DNA of 64,000 bases from NCBI GenBank assembly GCA_016218415.1, contig JACRED010000034.1, forward strand, positions 123,857 to 187,856. The letters run 5' to 3'. Below the pieces are notes generated by a model. That model was not told the DNA's origin. It worked only from the letters and a program-made list of their open reading frames with translations, and did not search any database. Each line of letters starts with the position of its first letter. The first letter of the stretch is position 1. The DNA comes from Nitrosomonadales bacterium (GTDB taxonomy: Bacteria; Pseudomonadota; Gammaproteobacteria; Burkholderiales; Gallionellaceae). Shown here piece after piece: positions 1-10,270 of this stretch. The position numbers and the translations under genes were made by a program.

Positions 1-138
1 GCCCGTTCGCGACAATGTCACCCCTCATTTCGTTTTGCGTCATCGCCTGCAAGATACTGCTTCAAGGCGAGAAATTTCGGGTCGTCTATGCGTGGGGGCT
101 TTAAAAACTGCGCCAACCGCTTTCCCGACCGTGCATGA

Positions 139-144
139 TATAAT
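139..144 (+). promoter_or_regulatory. Candidate -10 box upstream of tig
   Basis: A perfect TATAAT lies about 150 bp before the tig start. I see no convincing -35 hexamer at 16-18 bp, so this is a suggestion only. Nothing else in bases 1-291 is recognisable; the short frames there have no family features. Confidence 0.35.
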
Positions 145-291
145 TCGCCGGGACTGGCTAGGAGAGGCGCGATGGATGGTAACAATACGGCCTGTTGCCA
201 ATAATTCAAGAATAATACAGCCGCTTGAAAAGCCATCCGGGCTTCCCCTTTGCACTAGCCACCATTCAACTTCAACTCAAGGAAATACAGC

Positions 292-1590
292 ATGACCAGC
301 GTAGAAACTGTGAGCGCATTAGAACGCCGCCTTAACGCGTCTATTCCACAACAGGCCATTTATGGCGAGGTGTCCGCCCGCTTGAAGAGCATAGGACGCA
401 ACGCGAGAATCGCCGGCTTTCGCCCCGGCAAGGTTCCCGTCAAGGTTCTTGACCAGTACTACGGTGCTCAGGCGCGCCAGGAGGCCCTGAGCGACGCGAT
501 GCAGCGGTCATTTGTCGAGGCGGCACAGACCAATAATCTGAAGGTGGCCGGTTCTCCGCAGTTTGAAATCAAGACCAGGGATCTGAGCGCCGACCCGATC
601 GAGTACAGCGTCACTTTCGAGGTGTATCCGGAAGTGGTGCTCGGTGATGTCGCCGGCGAGGTGGTTGAGCGGGTGGCGTTCGAGCTGGGCGAGGCGGATG
701 TGGACAAAACCATTGCGACATTGCGCAAGCAGCGCGGCACTTTCGAGAAGGTGAACCGTGCAGCGCAGAACGAAGACCAGGTGCACATCGATTTTTCCGG
801 CAGGATAGGCGGCGCGCCATTCGAGGGCGGCGAGGCCAAGGATCTGGCTGTGGTGCTGGGGGTGGGGCGCATGCTGCCGGATTTCGAGGCGGCGATCATC
901 GGCATGAAAGCAGGCGAGACCAAGACTTTCGATATGACTTTCCCGGCGGATTATCACGGCAAGGATGTGGCAGGCAAGCAGGTGAGCTTTACGGTTACGC
1001 TGAATGCGGTGGATGCGATGCGCTTGCCGGAACTCGATGCCGAGTTCGCAAAATCCATGGGCATTGCAGATGGCGACGTGAGCAAGCTGCAGGCGGAAAT
1101 CCGCAGCAATCTGAACCGCGAGGTGACGCGCCGTTTGAAAGCGCGCAACAAGGAAGCGGCGATGGATGCGCTGCTTAAAGTGGCCAAATTCGACGTGCCT
1201 AAGGCGCTGGTGGACAGCGAGGCCCAGGTCTTGATGCAGCAGACCGTCCAGGAGATGGAGTCGCGCGGCGTGAAGATGAAGGATATGCCGCTGTACCCCG
1301 AGTTGTTCAATGATCGTGCCGAGAAGCGCGTCAAGCTCGGCCTGATTCTGGCCGATCTGGTGCTGAAGCACAATTTGACGGCGATGCCGGAACAGGTGCG
1401 CGTCCTGGTGGCTGACTATGCGCAAAGCTTCGATGATCCGGATGAGGTGGTGCGCTGGTATTACGCCGACCCATCCCGTTTGCGCGAGGTGGAAAATCTG
1501 GTGCTGGAGGAAAATGTAGTCGGGTGGGTGACGGGACGGGCGAAGGTGGCGGACAAGGCTATCGCTTTTGATGAATTGATGGGGAGCTGA
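292..1590 (+). CDS. tig: Trigger factor (ribosome-associated chaperone / peptidyl-prolyl isomerase)
   Basis: Trigger factor binds the ribosomal exit tunnel and shields nascent chains in the cytoplasm. The 432-aa length is normal for the family. The ribosome-docking signature GFRPGK is at residues 42-47, an FKBP-type isomerase domain spans roughly 160-245, and the rest is the helical substrate-binding region. The ATG is preceded by AAGGAAA at good spacing. It ends 4 bases before clpP and is first in the tig-clpP-clpX-lon run, the usual proteobacterial order. Confidence 0.97.
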   Translation: MTSVETVSALERRLNASIPQQAIYGEVSARLKSIGRNARIAGFRPGKVPVKVLDQYYGAQARQEALSDAMQRSFVEAAQTNNLKVAGSPQFEIKTRDLSADPIEYSVTFEVYPEVVLGDVAGEVVERVAFELGEADVDKTIATLRKQRGTFEKVNRAAQNEDQVHIDFSGRIGGAPFEGGEAKDLAVVLGVGRMLPDFEAAIIGMKAGETKTFDMTFPADYHGKDVAGKQVSFTVTLNAVDAMRLPELDAEFAKSMGIADGDVSKLQAEIRSNLNREVTRRLKARNKEAAMDALLKVAKFDVPKALVDSEAQVLMQQTVQEMESRGVKMKDMPLYPELFNDRAEKRVKLGLILADLVLKHNLTAMPEQVRVLVADYAQSFDDPDEVVRWYYADPSRLREVENLVLEENVVGWVTGRAKVADKAIAFDELMGS

Positions 1591-1594
1591 TGCA

Positions 1595-2203
1595 ATGGAA
1601 TATCGGGAGCCGCAGAATATCGGTTTGATCCCCATGGTCGTTGAGACCAGCGGACGGGGGGAGCGGGCTTATGACATCTATTCGCGCTTGCTCAAGGAGC
1701 GCGTGGTGTTCCTGGTCGGCGAGGTCAACGACCACAGCGCAAATCTGATCGTCGCGCAGATGCTGTTCCTTGAATCGGAAAATCCCGACAAAGATATTCA
1801 CTTTTACATCAATTCACCGGGCGGCTCTGTCACGGCTGGCATGGCGATTTACGACACCATGCAGTTCATCAAGCCGGACGTCAGCACCTTGTGTATCGGT
1901 CAAGCGGCCAGCATGGGATCGTTCCTGCTGGCGGCAGGCGAGAAGGGCAAACGGTTCTGCCTGCCGAACTCGCGCGTGATGATCCATCAGCCTATGGGCG
2001 GCTTCCGTGGGCAGGCATCGGATATCGAAATCCACGCGCGCGAGATTCTCTACCTGAAGCAGAAACTCAATCAGCTGCTGGCGCAGCATACCGGGCAATC
2101 GGTGGAGACGATAGAGCGCGATACCGATCGCGACAATTTCCTGAGCGCCGAAGACGCGGCAAAATATGGCCTGGTGGATCAGGTGCTGGAAAAGCGTACC
2201 TGA
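1595..2203 (+). CDS. clpP: ATP-dependent Clp protease, proteolytic subunit
   Basis: Serine peptidase that forms the double-heptamer barrel fed by ClpX or ClpA in the cytoplasm. The catalytic triad can be placed at S106 (in QAASMGS), H131 (in MIHQPMGG) and D180, with the same spacing as in E. coli ClpP. At 202 aa it is full length, and the N-terminus (NIGLIPMV...[12 protein letters not shown]) is canonical. It follows tig by 4 bases, with a GGGGAG Shine-Dalgarno inside the end of tig, so the two are co-transcribed and probably translationally linked. Confidence 0.98.
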   Translation: MEYREPQNIGLIPMVVETSGRGERAYDIYSRLLKERVVFLVGEVNDHSANLIVAQMLFLESENPDKDIHFYINSPGGSVTAGMAIYDTMQFIKPDVSTLCIGQAASMGSFLLAAGEKGKRFCLPNSRVMIHQPMGGFRGQASDIEIHAREILYLKQKLNQLLAQHTGQSVETIERDTDRDNFLSAEDAAKYGLVDQVLEKRT

Positions 2204-2258
2204 AAAGGTTGCATGGCCCAATGATTGGATCGCCGATAATTCGATGGAGTAAGTGACG

Positions 2259-3509
2259 ATGGCTGACGAAAAAAAACCGGGTGACAAATTGCTTTATTGT
2301 TCGTTCTGCGGCAAGAGCCAGCACGAGGTGCGCAAACTGATTGCAGGCCCGTCGGTGTTCGTTTGCGATGAGTGCATCACACTATGCAACGACATCATGC
2401 GCGAGGAAACGCAGAATGATCAGACCAAGACGGACAAGACCGACTTGCCGGTTCCCAAGGATATATGCGCGACGCTGGATGAATATGTGATCGGCCAGGA
2501 GCGGGCCAAGAAGATTTTGTCGGTCGCGGTATATAACCACTACAAGCGCCTCAAGAGCAACGACAAGGATGGCGTGGAGCTGTCCAAGAGCAACGTCCTG
2601 CTGGTCGGGCCGACCGGTTCCGGTAAAACCTTGCTGGCGCAAACGCTCGCGCGTCTGCTTGATGTGCCATTCGTGATGGCGGATGCAACAACGCTGACCG
2701 AGGCCGGTTATGTAGGCGAGGATGTCGAAAACATCATTCAGAAGCTGCTGATCAGTTGCGACTACAATGTCGAGAAGGCGCAGCGCGGCATCGTGTACGT
2801 GGATGAAATCGACAAGATTTCCCGCAAATCCGACAATCCATCAATCACCCGCGATGTCTCGGGCGAGGGCGTGCAGCAGGCGTTGCTCAAGCTGATCGAG
2901 GGTACCAAGGCCTCGATTCCTCCGCAGGGTGGGCGCAAGCATCCCAATACAGAATTCTTGCAGGTTGATACGACCAACATACTGTTTATCTGCGGCGGTG
3001 CGTTCGACGGGCTGGAGAAGGTCATCCGTAACCGTTCTGCGAAGGCGGGCATCGGCTTCGGCGCGACCATACGCGGCAAGGATGAGCGCAAAACCGGTGA
3101 AACCCTGCGCGAGGTCGAGCCTGAAGATCTGATCAAGTTCGGGCTGATCCCGGAATTTGTCGGGCGTTTGCCGGTAGTCGCTACGCTGGAGGAGCTGGAC
3201 GAAGCCGCGCTGGTGCGTATCCTGACCGAGCCGAAGAACGCGTTGACCAAGCAATACCAGAAACTGTTCGCGATGGAGAATGTCGATCTGGAATTCCGCG
3301 AAGGCGTGTTGCTGGCGATAGCCCGCAAGGCTTTGGCGCGCAAGGCCGGAGCGCGCGGCTTGCGTTCGATATTGGAGCATGTCCTGCTGGATGTGATGTT
3401 TGATCTGCCTTCCATGGAAAATGTCAGCAAAGTAGTGCTGGATGAGGCCGGTTCAACCGGAGAAATCAAGCCCATCATCATATATGCGGATACGCACAAA
3501 GTAGCCTGA
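2259..3509 (+). CDS. clpX: ATP-dependent Clp protease, ATP-binding unfoldase subunit
   Basis: AAA+ unfoldase that recognises substrates and threads them into ClpP. From the chosen ATG (416 aa) the N-terminal C4 zinc finger uses C14, C17, C36 and C39, and the Walker A GPTGSGKT is at 117-124; Walker B (VYVDEIDK) follows. I chose the ATG at 2259, with GGAG about 10 bases upstream, over an in-frame GTG at 2253 that lacks a properly spaced site. It lies 55 bases after clpP. Confidence 0.97.
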   Translation: MADEKKPGDKLLYCSFCGKSQHEVRKLIAGPSVFVCDECITLCNDIMREETQNDQTKTDKTDLPVPKDICATLDEYVIGQERAKKILSVAVYNHYKRLKSNDKDGVELSKSNVLLVGPTGSGKTLLAQTLARLLDVPFVMADATTLTEAGYVGEDVENIIQKLLISCDYNVEKAQRGIVYVDEIDKISRKSDNPSITRDVSGEGVQQALLKLIEGTKASIPPQGGRKHPNTEFLQVDTTNILFICGGAFDGLEKVIRNRSAKAGIGFGATIRGKDERKTGETLREVEPEDLIKFGLIPEFVGRLPVVATLEELDEAALVRILTEPKNALTKQYQKLFAMENVDLEFREGVLLAIARKALARKAGARGLRSILEHVLLDVMFDLPSMENVSKVVLDEAGSTGEIKPIIIYADTHKVA

Positions 3510-3554
3510 TTTAAACTGTCCCGCCCGTTCTTTTATCTTGTCCCGATGGGGACG

Positions 3555-3582
3555 CTTGAATTATTCCGAGCCAGCCCCATCT
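3555..3582 (+). promoter_or_regulatory. Heat-shock (sigma-32 type) promoter of lon
   Basis: CTTGAA at 3555-3560, a 14-bp spacer, then CCCCATCT at 3575-3582 match the E. coli RpoH consensus (CTTGAA, 13-17 bp, CCCCATnT). Transcription would start near 3589, just before the lon ATG at 3613. The promoter lies inside the longer in-frame extension starting at 3538, which argues that the longer reading is not used. Confidence 0.75.
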
Positions 3583-3612
3583 AACTCGCTATCCAATGAA
3601 AAGGTTACTGCC

Positions 3613-6039
3613 ATGTTAGAACAAGATACCCCCGGTACTGTTGTAAGCAATTTGCACCCTCTGCTGCCATTGCGCGATGTGGTGGTTTTCCCGCACATGG
3701 TGATTCCGCTGTTTGTAGGGCGTTCCAAGTCCATCAAGGCTTTGGAAACGGCAATGGAGGCGGGGAAAAACATCGTGCTGGTGGCGCAGAAGTCTGCCTC
3801 CAAAGATGATCCGGGCACGGATGACCTCTACGATATCGGCAGCATGGCCAATATCCTGCAAATGTTGAAACTGCCCGACGGCACGGTAAAGGTGCTGGTG
3901 GAAGGTACGCAACGCGCCAATGTGTTGCGCGTGTACGACGCCAAATCGCATTTCGATGCGGAGGTGCAAATTGTTCCTGCCGAGGATGGCACGAGCAGCG
4001 AATCCGAGGCGATGCGTCGCGTGCTGATCGCGCAATTCGACCAATACGTGAAACTCAACAAAAAAATCCCGCCGGAAATTCTGACTTCGCTGGCAGGTAT
4101 TGATGATGCCGGGCGTCTCGCGGACACCATTGCTGCCCATTTGCCGCTCAAACTGGAGCAGAAGCAGGAAGTGCTGGAGATTTTTGGCGTGCGCAAACGC
4201 CTGGAACATTTGCTGGGATTGCTGGAGGGCGAGATCGACATCCTTCAGGTTGAGAAGCGCATCCGGGGGCGTGTGAGACGCCAGATGGAGAAGAGCCAGC
4301 GCGAGTACTACTTGAACGAGCAGGTCAAAGCGATCCAGAAGGAGCTGGGCGACGGCGAAGAGGGCACCGATTTCGATGAGATAGAGAAAAAGATCAAGTC
4401 CGCGCACATGCCGAAAGAGGCGCGCACCAAGGCGGAAGCGGAGCTGAAAAAGCTGCGCCTGATGTCGCCGATGTCGGCCGAGGCTACTGTGGTGCGCAAC
4501 TACATTGATGTTTTGACGGGACTGCCGTGGAAGAAAAAAACCAAGATCAGTGCCGATCTGAGGAAGGCTGAAGTGGTGCTGGAAGAAGATCACTATGGGC
4601 TGGACAAGGTAAAGGAACGTATTCTTGAATATCTCGCCGTGCAACAACGCGCGGAAAAGATGAAGGCACCTATCCTTTGTCTGGTTGGCCCGCCTGGCGT
4701 CGGAAAAACCTCGCTGGGGCAGTCCATCGCGCGCGCCACCAACCGGAAATTCGTGCGCATGTCGCTGGGCGGGGTGCGCGACGAGTCCGAAATACGCGGA
4801 CACCGCCGCACCTATATCGGCTCCATGCCGGGGAAAATCTTGCAGAATATGAGCAAGGTCGGAGTGAAGAATCCATTGTTCCTGCTGGATGAAGTGGACA
4901 AGATGGGCATGGATATGCGCGGTGACCCGTCTTCCGCGCTGCTGGAGGTGCTCGACCCCGAGCAAAACAGCACGTTCGTCGATCATTATGTCGAGGTCGA
5001 ATACGATCTGTCGGACGTGATGTTCGTGGCGACAGCAAACACACTGAATATTCCCGATGCATTGATGGATCGCATGGAGATCATTCACGTGTCCAGTTAC
5101 ATGGAGGACGAGAAGATCAATATCGCCACGCGCTATCTGGTTCCCAAGGCGATCAAGAACAACGGTTTGAAGCCGGAAGAAATCAATATTTCTGAAAGCG
5201 CATTGCGCGACATCGTGCGCTACTACGTGCGAGAGGCCGGAGTGCGGGGTCTTGAGCGGGAAATCTCCAAGATTTGCCGCAAGGTGGTGAAGGCGCTGCT
5301 GTTAAAGGATCGCGACAGCAAAGTGACCATCAATTCGCGCAATCTCGATAAGTATCTTGGCGTGCGTCGCCATTCTTACGGAGTTGCCGAGAAGAACAAT
5401 CAAGTCGGTCAGGTGACGGGATTGGCATGGACGGAAGTCGGTGGTGAATTGCTCACTATCGAGGCGGCCGTGCTGCCCGGAAAAGGCAAGACCACCACAA
5501 CCGGCAAGTTGGGCGATGTAATGCAGGAGTCTATCCAAGCCGCGCTGAGCGTGGTGCGCAGTCGCGCCAGGCGATTGGGTATAGATGAGGATTTTTATCA
5601 GAAGACCGATTTGCACATACACTTGCCGGAAGGTGCAACTCCCAAAGACGGGCCGAGTGCCGGAGTCGGTATGTGTACGGCGATGGTGTCTGTGTTGACG
5701 GGCATCCCCGTGCGCGCTGACGTCGCAATGACCGGAGAAATCACTTTGCGGGGTGAGGTGTTGCCGATTGGCGGCTTGAAAGAGAAGCTGCTGGCGGCCC
5801 AGCGTGGCGGTATCAAGGTGGTTCTGATACCCGAAGAAAACACAAAAGATCTGGCGGAGATACCGGACAATATTAAAAATAAGCTGGATATTCACCCGGT
5901 CAAATGGATCGATCAGGTGCTGGAAATGGCGCTCGAGCGTAAACCAGCTCCGCTGGCTGAAGTGGCCGAGAAGGTTTCTGCCATTGCGATGCCGGGCGAT
6001 GCAGTGCAGCCGAATCCTGTTCTGGTGACCAAACATTGA
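3613..6039 (+). CDS. lon: Lon ATP-dependent protease
   Basis: Cytoplasmic AAA+ serine protease that degrades misfolded and regulatory proteins. It has an N-terminal LAN domain (from about residue 15, [17 protein letters not shown]), a coiled coil, Walker A GPPGVGKT at 359-366, and a C-terminal protease domain with catalytic S682 (DGPSAG) and K725 (GGLKEK), spaced 43 residues apart as in E. coli Lon. The ATG at 3613 gives 808 aa, the usual family size, and follows AAAAGG and a sigma-32-type promoter. It is transcribed with, but 100 bases after, clpX. Confidence 0.97.
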   Translation: MLEQDTPGTVVSNLHPLLPLRDVVVFPHMVIPLFVGRSKSIKALETAMEAGKNIVLVAQKSASKDDPGTDDLYDIGSMANILQMLKLPDGTVKVLVEGTQRANVLRVYDAKSHFDAEVQIVPAEDGTSSESEAMRRVLIAQFDQYVKLNKKIPPEILTSLAGIDDAGRLADTIAAHLPLKLEQKQEVLEIFGVRKRLEHLLGLLEGEIDILQVEKRIRGRVRRQMEKSQREYYLNEQVKAIQKELGDGEEGTDFDEIEKKIKSAHMPKEARTKAEAELKKLRLMSPMSAEATVVRNYIDVLTGLPWKKKTKISADLRKAEVVLEEDHYGLDKVKERILEYLAVQQRAEKMKAPILCLVGPPGVGKTSLGQSIARATNRKFVRMSLGGVRDESEIRGHRRTYIGSMPGKILQNMSKVGVKNPLFLLDEVDKMGMDMRGDPSSALLEVLDPEQNSTFVDHYVEVEYDLSDVMFVATANTLNIPDALMDRMEIIHVSSYMEDEKINIATRYLVPKAIKNNGLKPEEINISESALRDIVRYYVREAGVRGLEREISKICRKVVKALLLKDRDSKVTINSRNLDKYLGVRRHSYGVAEKNNQVGQVTGLAWTEVGGELLTIEAAVLPGKGKTTTTGKLGDVMQESIQAALSVVRSRARRLGIDEDFYQKTDLHIHLPEGATPKDGPSAGVGMCTAMVSVLTGIPVRADVAMTGEITLRGEVLPIGGLKEKLLAAQRGGIKVVLIPEENTKDLAEIPDNIKNKLDIHPVKWIDQVLEMALERKPAPLAEVAEKVSAIAMPGDAVQPNPVLVTKH

Positions 6040-6099
6040 GCGGAAATTCGTAACAGCTTGGATATGGCAATGCAAGAAAAAAAATTTTTTAGTAATCGC

Positions 6100-6129
6100 T
6101 TGACCAAAGCTGCGAAGCCTTGATATAAA
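6100..6129 (+). promoter_or_regulatory. Sigma-70 promoter of hupB
   Basis: TTGACC at 6100-6105, an 18-bp spacer, and TATAAA at 6124-6129. An A/T tract of about 17 bases just upstream (from about 6075) could serve as an UP element, fitting the strong expression expected of an HU gene. Confidence 0.7.
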
Positions 6130-6180
6130 GCCGTTGCAGGACTTTTCCTGTTTCTTTAACCACTCGCAAAGGGGACTTAC

Positions 6181-6453
6181 GTGAATAAATCTGATTTGGT
6201 TGATGCAATTGCAAAATCCGCTGATCTTTCCAAGGCAGCTGCTGCTCGTGCGTTGGATTCGACTATCGACACCATCAAGAAGGCGCTGAAGAAAGGTGAT
6301 ACAGTGAGCCTGGTTGGTTTCGGTACATTCAAAGTTGGCAAGCGCGCTGCGCGTAATGGCCGCAATCCTCGTACCGGCGCGACAATCAAAATCAAGGCAG
6401 CCAAGGTTCCAAAATTTAGTGCTGGCAAGGGCCTGAAGGATGCTGTAAACTAG
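6181..6453 (+). CDS. hupB: DNA-binding protein HU-beta
   Basis: Small nucleoid protein that bends DNA as a dimer. The 90-aa protein has the HU/IHF signature [21 protein letters not shown] in the beta-arm region and starts with the typical [11 protein letters not shown]. It uses a GTG start preceded by AAAGGGG. It sits downstream of lon and just before two tRNA genes, an arrangement common in Betaproteobacteria. Confidence 0.97.
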   Translation: MNKSDLVDAIAKSADLSKAAAARALDSTIDTIKKALKKGDTVSLVGFGTFKVGKRAARNGRNPRTGATIKIKAAKVPKFSAGKGLKDAVN

Positions 6454-6464
6454 TAGACTTTGTT

Positions 6465-6540
6465 GGGTGCTTAGCTCAGCTGGTAGAGCGTCGCCCTTAC
6501 AAGGCGAATGTCGGCGGTTCGATCCCGTCAGCACCCACCA
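6465..6540 (+). tRNA. tRNA-Val (anticodon TAC)
   Basis: Complete 76-nt cloverleaf. The acceptor stem GGGTGCT pairs with AGCACCC, the anticodon loop reads CTTACAA with TAC, the T arm is GGTTCGATCCC, and CCA is encoded. It follows hupB by 11 bases. Confidence 0.97.
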
Positions 6541-6551
6541 CACATGTTTCT

Positions 6552-6628
6552 GGAGTGGTAGTTCAGTTGGTTAGAATACCGGCCTGTCACGCCGGGGGTC
6601 GCGGGTTCGAGTCCCGTCCACTCCGCCA
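6552..6628 (+). tRNA. tRNA-Asp (anticodon GTC)
   Basis: Complete 77-nt cloverleaf. The acceptor stem GGAGTGG pairs with CCACTCC, the anticodon loop is CTGTCAC with GTC, and CCA is encoded. It is 11 bases after tRNA-Val and probably in the same transcript. Confidence 0.97.
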
Positions 6629-6632
6629 AATC

Positions 6633-6658
6633 AAGGCGAACGAAAGTTCGCCTTTTTT
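6633..6658 (+). terminator. Rho-independent terminator after tRNA-Asp
   Basis: A GGCGAAC stem, GAAA loop and GTTCGCC stem are followed by six T. It closes the hupB-tRNA-tRNA unit. Confidence 0.9.
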
Positions 6659-6699
6659 CATATGTTTTCCTTTTAGATTAATTCTCGGGTGACATCGCT

Positions 6700-8595
6700 A
6701 TGTTTGATTTTGTCCATAACAATAAAAGGCTGGTGCAGATTTTCATGGCGCTGATTATCTTGCCTTTTGCTTTCTGGGGAATAGATTCATATACACGCTC
6801 CGGAAATGCTGCGAATGTGGCCGCCACTGTGAATGGTGCGAAAATTACTCAGCAGGAATTCGAGAATGCGATGCGTCAGCAGCAAGCGAAGCTGCGCCAG
6901 GAATTGGGCGCCCGCTTTGATGCCGCGATGTTGGACAATCCGGAAATGAAGCGCGCGGTATTGGACAATCTGGTTGCGCAGCGGTTGCTGGTTGAGCGGG
7001 CCAGTGCTGCGGGCCTGGCTGTGACGGATGATCAGGTGGCGAGGCTGATTGGCAGTATTGAAGCATTTCAGAATGAGGGGAAGTTCGACAAGAAGCGCTA
7101 TGCTGAGGTGTTGTCGAACCAGAATATGTCACCGTTGATGTTTGAGGCTCGTTTGCGTGACGACTTGCTTGGTCAGCAAATGCAGGATACTTATGTTCAA
7201 AACGGATTTGTTTCGGGCAAGGTTGTTGACAGCATTATTCGTCTGAATGAGCAGCAGCGTGTAATCAGCTTGTCTCCTGTCTCAATTCAGCAATTTGAGG
7301 CACAGGCAAAAGTAGACGATGTGGCCGTAAAGGAATATTACGATCGTAATCCCAAAGAATTTCAAATTCAGGAGCAGGCCAGGGTTGAGTATGTGAAGCT
7401 TTCGGCAGATGTGCTGCTGTCAAAGATCAGTATCGATAAGGACGAGATGCGCAGGTATTACAACGAGCATTTAAGTGAGTTTGGTACTTCAGAAGAGCGT
7501 CATGCAGCGCATATCCTCATTTCCGCCAATGCCGCGGCCACGCAGTCCGAGCAGGATGCGGCCAAGGGGAAGGCAGAGCAGTTGCTGCAAGAAGTGAAGC
7601 GTAATCCCGCCAAATTTGCCGAGCTGGCGAAGCGGAATTCGCAGGATCCGGGATCTGCGGCGAACGGTGGCGACTTGGGATTTTTTGGTCGCGGCATGAT
7701 GGTGAAACCATTTGAAGATGCCGTTTATTCCCTGAAGGTCGGGGAAATTAGTGAAGTGGTCAGGTCGGATTTCGGTTATCACATCATCAAGCTGGTGGGG
7801 ATCAAGTCTTCCAAGGCGTTGCCTTTCGATGAGGCGAGGATGGGCATCGAAAATAAACTCCGCCAGCAAAAGGCAGCGGACATGTTCGCCGAATTGGCGG
7901 AGAAATTCAGTAATGTTGTTTATGAGCAAAGCGATACTCTGAAACCCGCTGCCGATCTGGCCGGGGTGGAGATCGAGCAGGGCGGTTGGGTGACCAAAGG
8001 AGGGGCGACAAGCGCACTCTGGACGCCAATGATGGTGCAGGCGATTTTTAGCGATGAAGTGGCAAAAGGCAAGCGCAATACTTCTGCGATTGAGGTGGCT
8101 CCGAACACGCTGGTGGCCGCGCGTGTACTGGAATATAAACCAGCTGCAGCGCGTGCGTTTGGCGAAGTGCAGGGAATGATACGCCAGAAATTATTGGGGC
8201 AGCAGGCGATTGAGCTTGCTGTCAAATACGGGAGTTCCGTGCTTGGGCAATTGCAGGCCGGCGATAAGCCGAAATTGCGTTGGGGTACTGCGCAAAGCAT
8301 CACGCGAGGGCAGCATGGATCACTGGATGCCAGCCTGGTGCGGCAAATATTCCAAGCGGATGCTGCCAAACTGCCGCAGTATGTCGGGGCCGAAACAGCA
8401 CAGAACGGCTATGTCATTGTACGCCTTGACGCAGTCAAGGAAGGTGAGGCGATTAGTGATGCGAAGCGCGCACGTTATTCACAGCAGTTGCGCCAATTAA
8501 CTGGCGAAGAAATGTCGCGGGCATATCTTGCAGATGCCAAGCTGCAGGCAACCATAGTGATGAGTTCGCCGGAAGTGGTCAGGGTTCAGCCTTGA
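6700..8595 (+). CDS. ppiD: Periplasmic folding chaperone PpiD (SurA_N / parvulin)
   Basis: Membrane-anchored periplasmic chaperone near the Sec translocon. One N-terminal transmembrane segment (LVQIFMALIILPFAFWG, about residues 11-27) is followed by a SurA-type domain, a parvulin domain at about 265-360 (RHAAHILI ... GDLGFFGRGMMVKPFEDAV ... SDFGYHIIKL), and a long C-terminal region. The 631-aa length is standard. It stands alone between the tRNA terminator and its own terminator, in the conserved lon-hupB-ppiD order. Confidence 0.95.
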   Translation: MFDFVHNNKRLVQIFMALIILPFAFWGIDSYTRSGNAANVAATVNGAKITQQEFENAMRQQQAKLRQELGARFDAAMLDNPEMKRAVLDNLVAQRLLVERASAAGLAVTDDQVARLIGSIEAFQNEGKFDKKRYAEVLSNQNMSPLMFEARLRDDLLGQQMQDTYVQNGFVSGKVVDSIIRLNEQQRVISLSPVSIQQFEAQAKVDDVAVKEYYDRNPKEFQIQEQARVEYVKLSADVLLSKISIDKDEMRRYYNEHLSEFGTSEERHAAHILISANAAATQSEQDAAKGKAEQLLQEVKRNPAKFAELAKRNSQDPGSAANGGDLGFFGRGMMVKPFEDAVYSLKVGEISEVVRSDFGYHIIKLVGIKSSKALPFDEARMGIENKLRQQKAADMFAELAEKFSNVVYEQSDTLKPAADLAGVEIEQGGWVTKGGATSALWTPMMVQAIFSDEVAKGKRNTSAIEVAPNTLVAARVLEYKPAAARAFGEVQGMIRQKLLGQQAIELAVKYGSSVLGQLQAGDKPKLRWGTAQSITRGQHGSLDASLVRQIFQADAAKLPQYVGAETAQNGYVIVRLDAVKEGEAISDAKRARYSQQLRQLTGEEMSRAYLADAKLQATIVMSSPEVVRVQP

Positions 8596-8617
8596 CCTAA
8601 AAAATTCTTGAACTTGG

Positions 8618-8645
8618 AAGCGCCACTCTCGGAGTGGCGTTTTTA
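8618..8645 (+). terminator. Rho-independent terminator of ppiD
   Basis: CGCCACTC and GAGTGGCG pair around a TCG loop and are followed by five T, starting about 25 bases after the ppiD stop. Confidence 0.9.
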
Positions 8646-8661
8646 TGCGGCGGAAGATAAC

Positions 8662-8699
8662 GTATCGCCATGAAGCTATCGTATCGCCATGAAGCTATC
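8662..8699. repeat. Perfect 19-bp tandem duplication
   Basis: The unit GTATCGCCATGAAGCTATC occurs twice head to tail with no spacer. It may reflect slippage or a double binding site; no family is recognised. Confidence 0.85.
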
Positions 8700-8898
8700 G
8701 ACCACATAAGCGATTTCCGCTGGTAGCATTGAAGTGTGTGAAAAGGCGGTTTTACATCATCGCTTGACATGACCACAGCCAGAAATGTCATATCGTTCCC
8801 TGCCAATATGGCTGGTTATAGGCGCGGGTTGAGAGACGCTCCTGCGGGAGTCTATAGGCTCAATCTTAAAGTGGGCAATCGTTCCCGTGCATTCTGCG

Positions 8899-8928
8899 TT
8901 GTCACTGGTTGAAATAATCGTATATACT
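8899..8928 (+). promoter_or_regulatory. Sigma-70 promoter of the ccm operon
   Basis: TTGTCA at 8899-8904, an 18-bp spacer, and TATACT at 8923-8928 give a start about 24 bases before the ccmA ATG. It is the best match in the gap. Confidence 0.55.
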
Positions 8929-8958
8929 TCTCGAGTAAATATTTTCAGGTTCTTCCTC

Positions 8959-9573
8959 ATGCTGGAAATCAGCAATCTTGCTTGTAGCCGTGGTGATCAT
9001 CGTTTGTTTTCCGGATTGGATTTTGCGCTATATCCTGGACAGATCATGCAAGTGCAGGGCGCGAACGGTAGCGGTAAAACCAGCTTGCTGCGTACTTTGT
9101 GCGGCTTCATGATGCCGGATGAGGGTGATATTGTCTGGGGGGGGGAGAGCATCCGCGATCTGGATGAGGATTATTATGCGGAGATGTTATACCTCGGGCA
9201 CCTGAATGCCATCAAGGATGAATTGAGTGCAGTGGAAAATTTGCGTATTTCGGCTGGCCTGTCTGGGGTTGACATCAATGAAAAAGAGACTGTCGCCGCT
9301 TTGCGTCGCATGGGATTGCGGGGCAGGGAGAGGCTTCCCACCAAAGTGCTTTCGCAGGGCCAGCGCAGGCGTGTGGCCTTGGCGCGCTTGCTGGTCAACG
9401 ATGCCAAGCTGTGGATACTAGATGAACCTTTGACCGCGCTGGATGTCGGAGCCGTAGTGCTGATTCAGGAGTTGATTGCGGAACATTTGGCGCAAGGGGG
9501 GATGGTGATTTTTACCACTCACCAGCCTCTGCAAGTCGCTGGGGTGGAAATGCGCAGCTTGACCCTCTCATGA
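8959..9573 (+). CDS. ccmA: Cytochrome c maturation ABC transporter, ATPase CcmA
   Basis: ATPase of the CcmABCD complex that releases holo-CcmE for haem delivery in System I. Walker A is GANGSGKT (about residues 34-41), the signature motif is LSQGQRRRVALARLL, and Walker B is LWILDEP. I chose the ATG at 8959 (204 aa, starting MLEISNL), which matches family length, rather than the upstream in-frame start at 8887. It is the first gene of ccmABCDEFGHI. Confidence 0.95.
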   Translation: MLEISNLACSRGDHRLFSGLDFALYPGQIMQVQGANGSGKTSLLRTLCGFMMPDEGDIVWGGESIRDLDEDYYAEMLYLGHLNAIKDELSAVENLRISAGLSGVDINEKETVAALRRMGLRGRERLPTKVLSQGQRRRVALARLLVNDAKLWILDEPLTALDVGAVVLIQELIAEHLAQGGMVIFTTHQPLQVAGVEMRSLTLS

Positions 9574-9586
9574 AGGCGATGGGGCC

Positions 9587-10270
9587 ATGAAAAAATCCTC
9601 AATGCTGGATTTACTGGTGCTGGTGATACGGCGCGATCTGGTGCTGGCAATGCGCCGCCGCGCCGATGTGCTGACTACATTGATTTTTTTTGTAATGGTG
9701 GTTAGCCTGTTCCCTTTGGGTGTCGGCCCGGAAATGGATATGCTGCGCAAGATGGCGCCTGGTGTGTTGTGGGTGGCGGCATTGCTGGCTTCGATGTTGT
9801 CCCTGGGGCGTTTGTTTTCGGCGGATTATCTTGATGGCACACTGGAGCAAATGATGCTGGCTCCCCAGTCGTTGTCGATGCTGGTGTTGGGCAAGATGGT
9901 GTCGCACTGGATGGTGTCCGGCTTGCCGCTGGTGTTGATGGCTCCGGTGCTGGGATTGCAGTTTGATATGCCGATTCAGGCGCTTGCAGTATTGATCTTT
10001 GGACTGTTGTTGGGGACGCCGATACTCAGCATGGTGGGAGCGATTGGAGCGGCGTTGACATTGGGTTTGCGGGGGGGCGGCGTGTTGTTGTCTCTGCTGG
10101 TATTGCCGCTGTGCATTCCGGTGCTGATTTTTGGCACGGGTGCGGTCGATGCAGCGTCGACCGGCATGAGCGTGGCTCCGCATCTATCCTTGCTGGGAGC
10201 ACTGCTGTTGCTGGCTTTGGTGTTTACGCCGTGGGTTACGGCGCAAGCGTTGCGTATTTCGATGGAGTGA
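9587..10270 (+). CDS. ccmB: Haem exporter subunit CcmB
   Basis: Integral membrane partner of CcmA. The 227-aa protein has about six hydrophobic segments (for example VLTTLIFFVMVVSLFPLGVG near the N-terminus and LLGALLLLALVFTPWVTA at the C-terminus), as expected. It begins 13 bases after ccmA, and its stop overlaps the ccmC start by one base (TGATG). Confidence 0.94.
   Translation: MKKSSMLDLLVLVIRRDLVLAMRRRADVLTTLIFFVMVVSLFPLGVGPEMDMLRKMAPGVLWVAALLASMLSLGRLFSADYLDGTLEQMMLAPQSLSMLVLGKMVSHWMVSGLPLVLMAPVLGLQFDMPIQALAVLIFGLLLGTPILSMVGAIGAALTLGLRGGGVLLSLLVLPLCIPVLIFGTGAVDAASTGMSVAPHLSLLGALLLLALVFTPWVTAQALRISME

Larger units (their letters stand above)
8646..8958 (+). other. Intergenic stretch ppiD-ccmA
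   Basis: About 310 bases without a supported gene. It holds a 19-bp tandem duplication at its left side and the ccm promoter at its right side. The frame reading through from 8887 into ccmA has no family homology before the ccmA start. Confidence 0.6.

Noticed and set aside
3616..5088. A 490-codon open frame on the minus strand opposite lon
   Set aside because: It is an antisense shadow of a high-GC conserved gene; the translation is rich in His, Arg and Gln with no domain, and lon on the other strand is unmistakable. The same applies to 508-1635 (opposite tig), 5302-6543 and 42641-44368.
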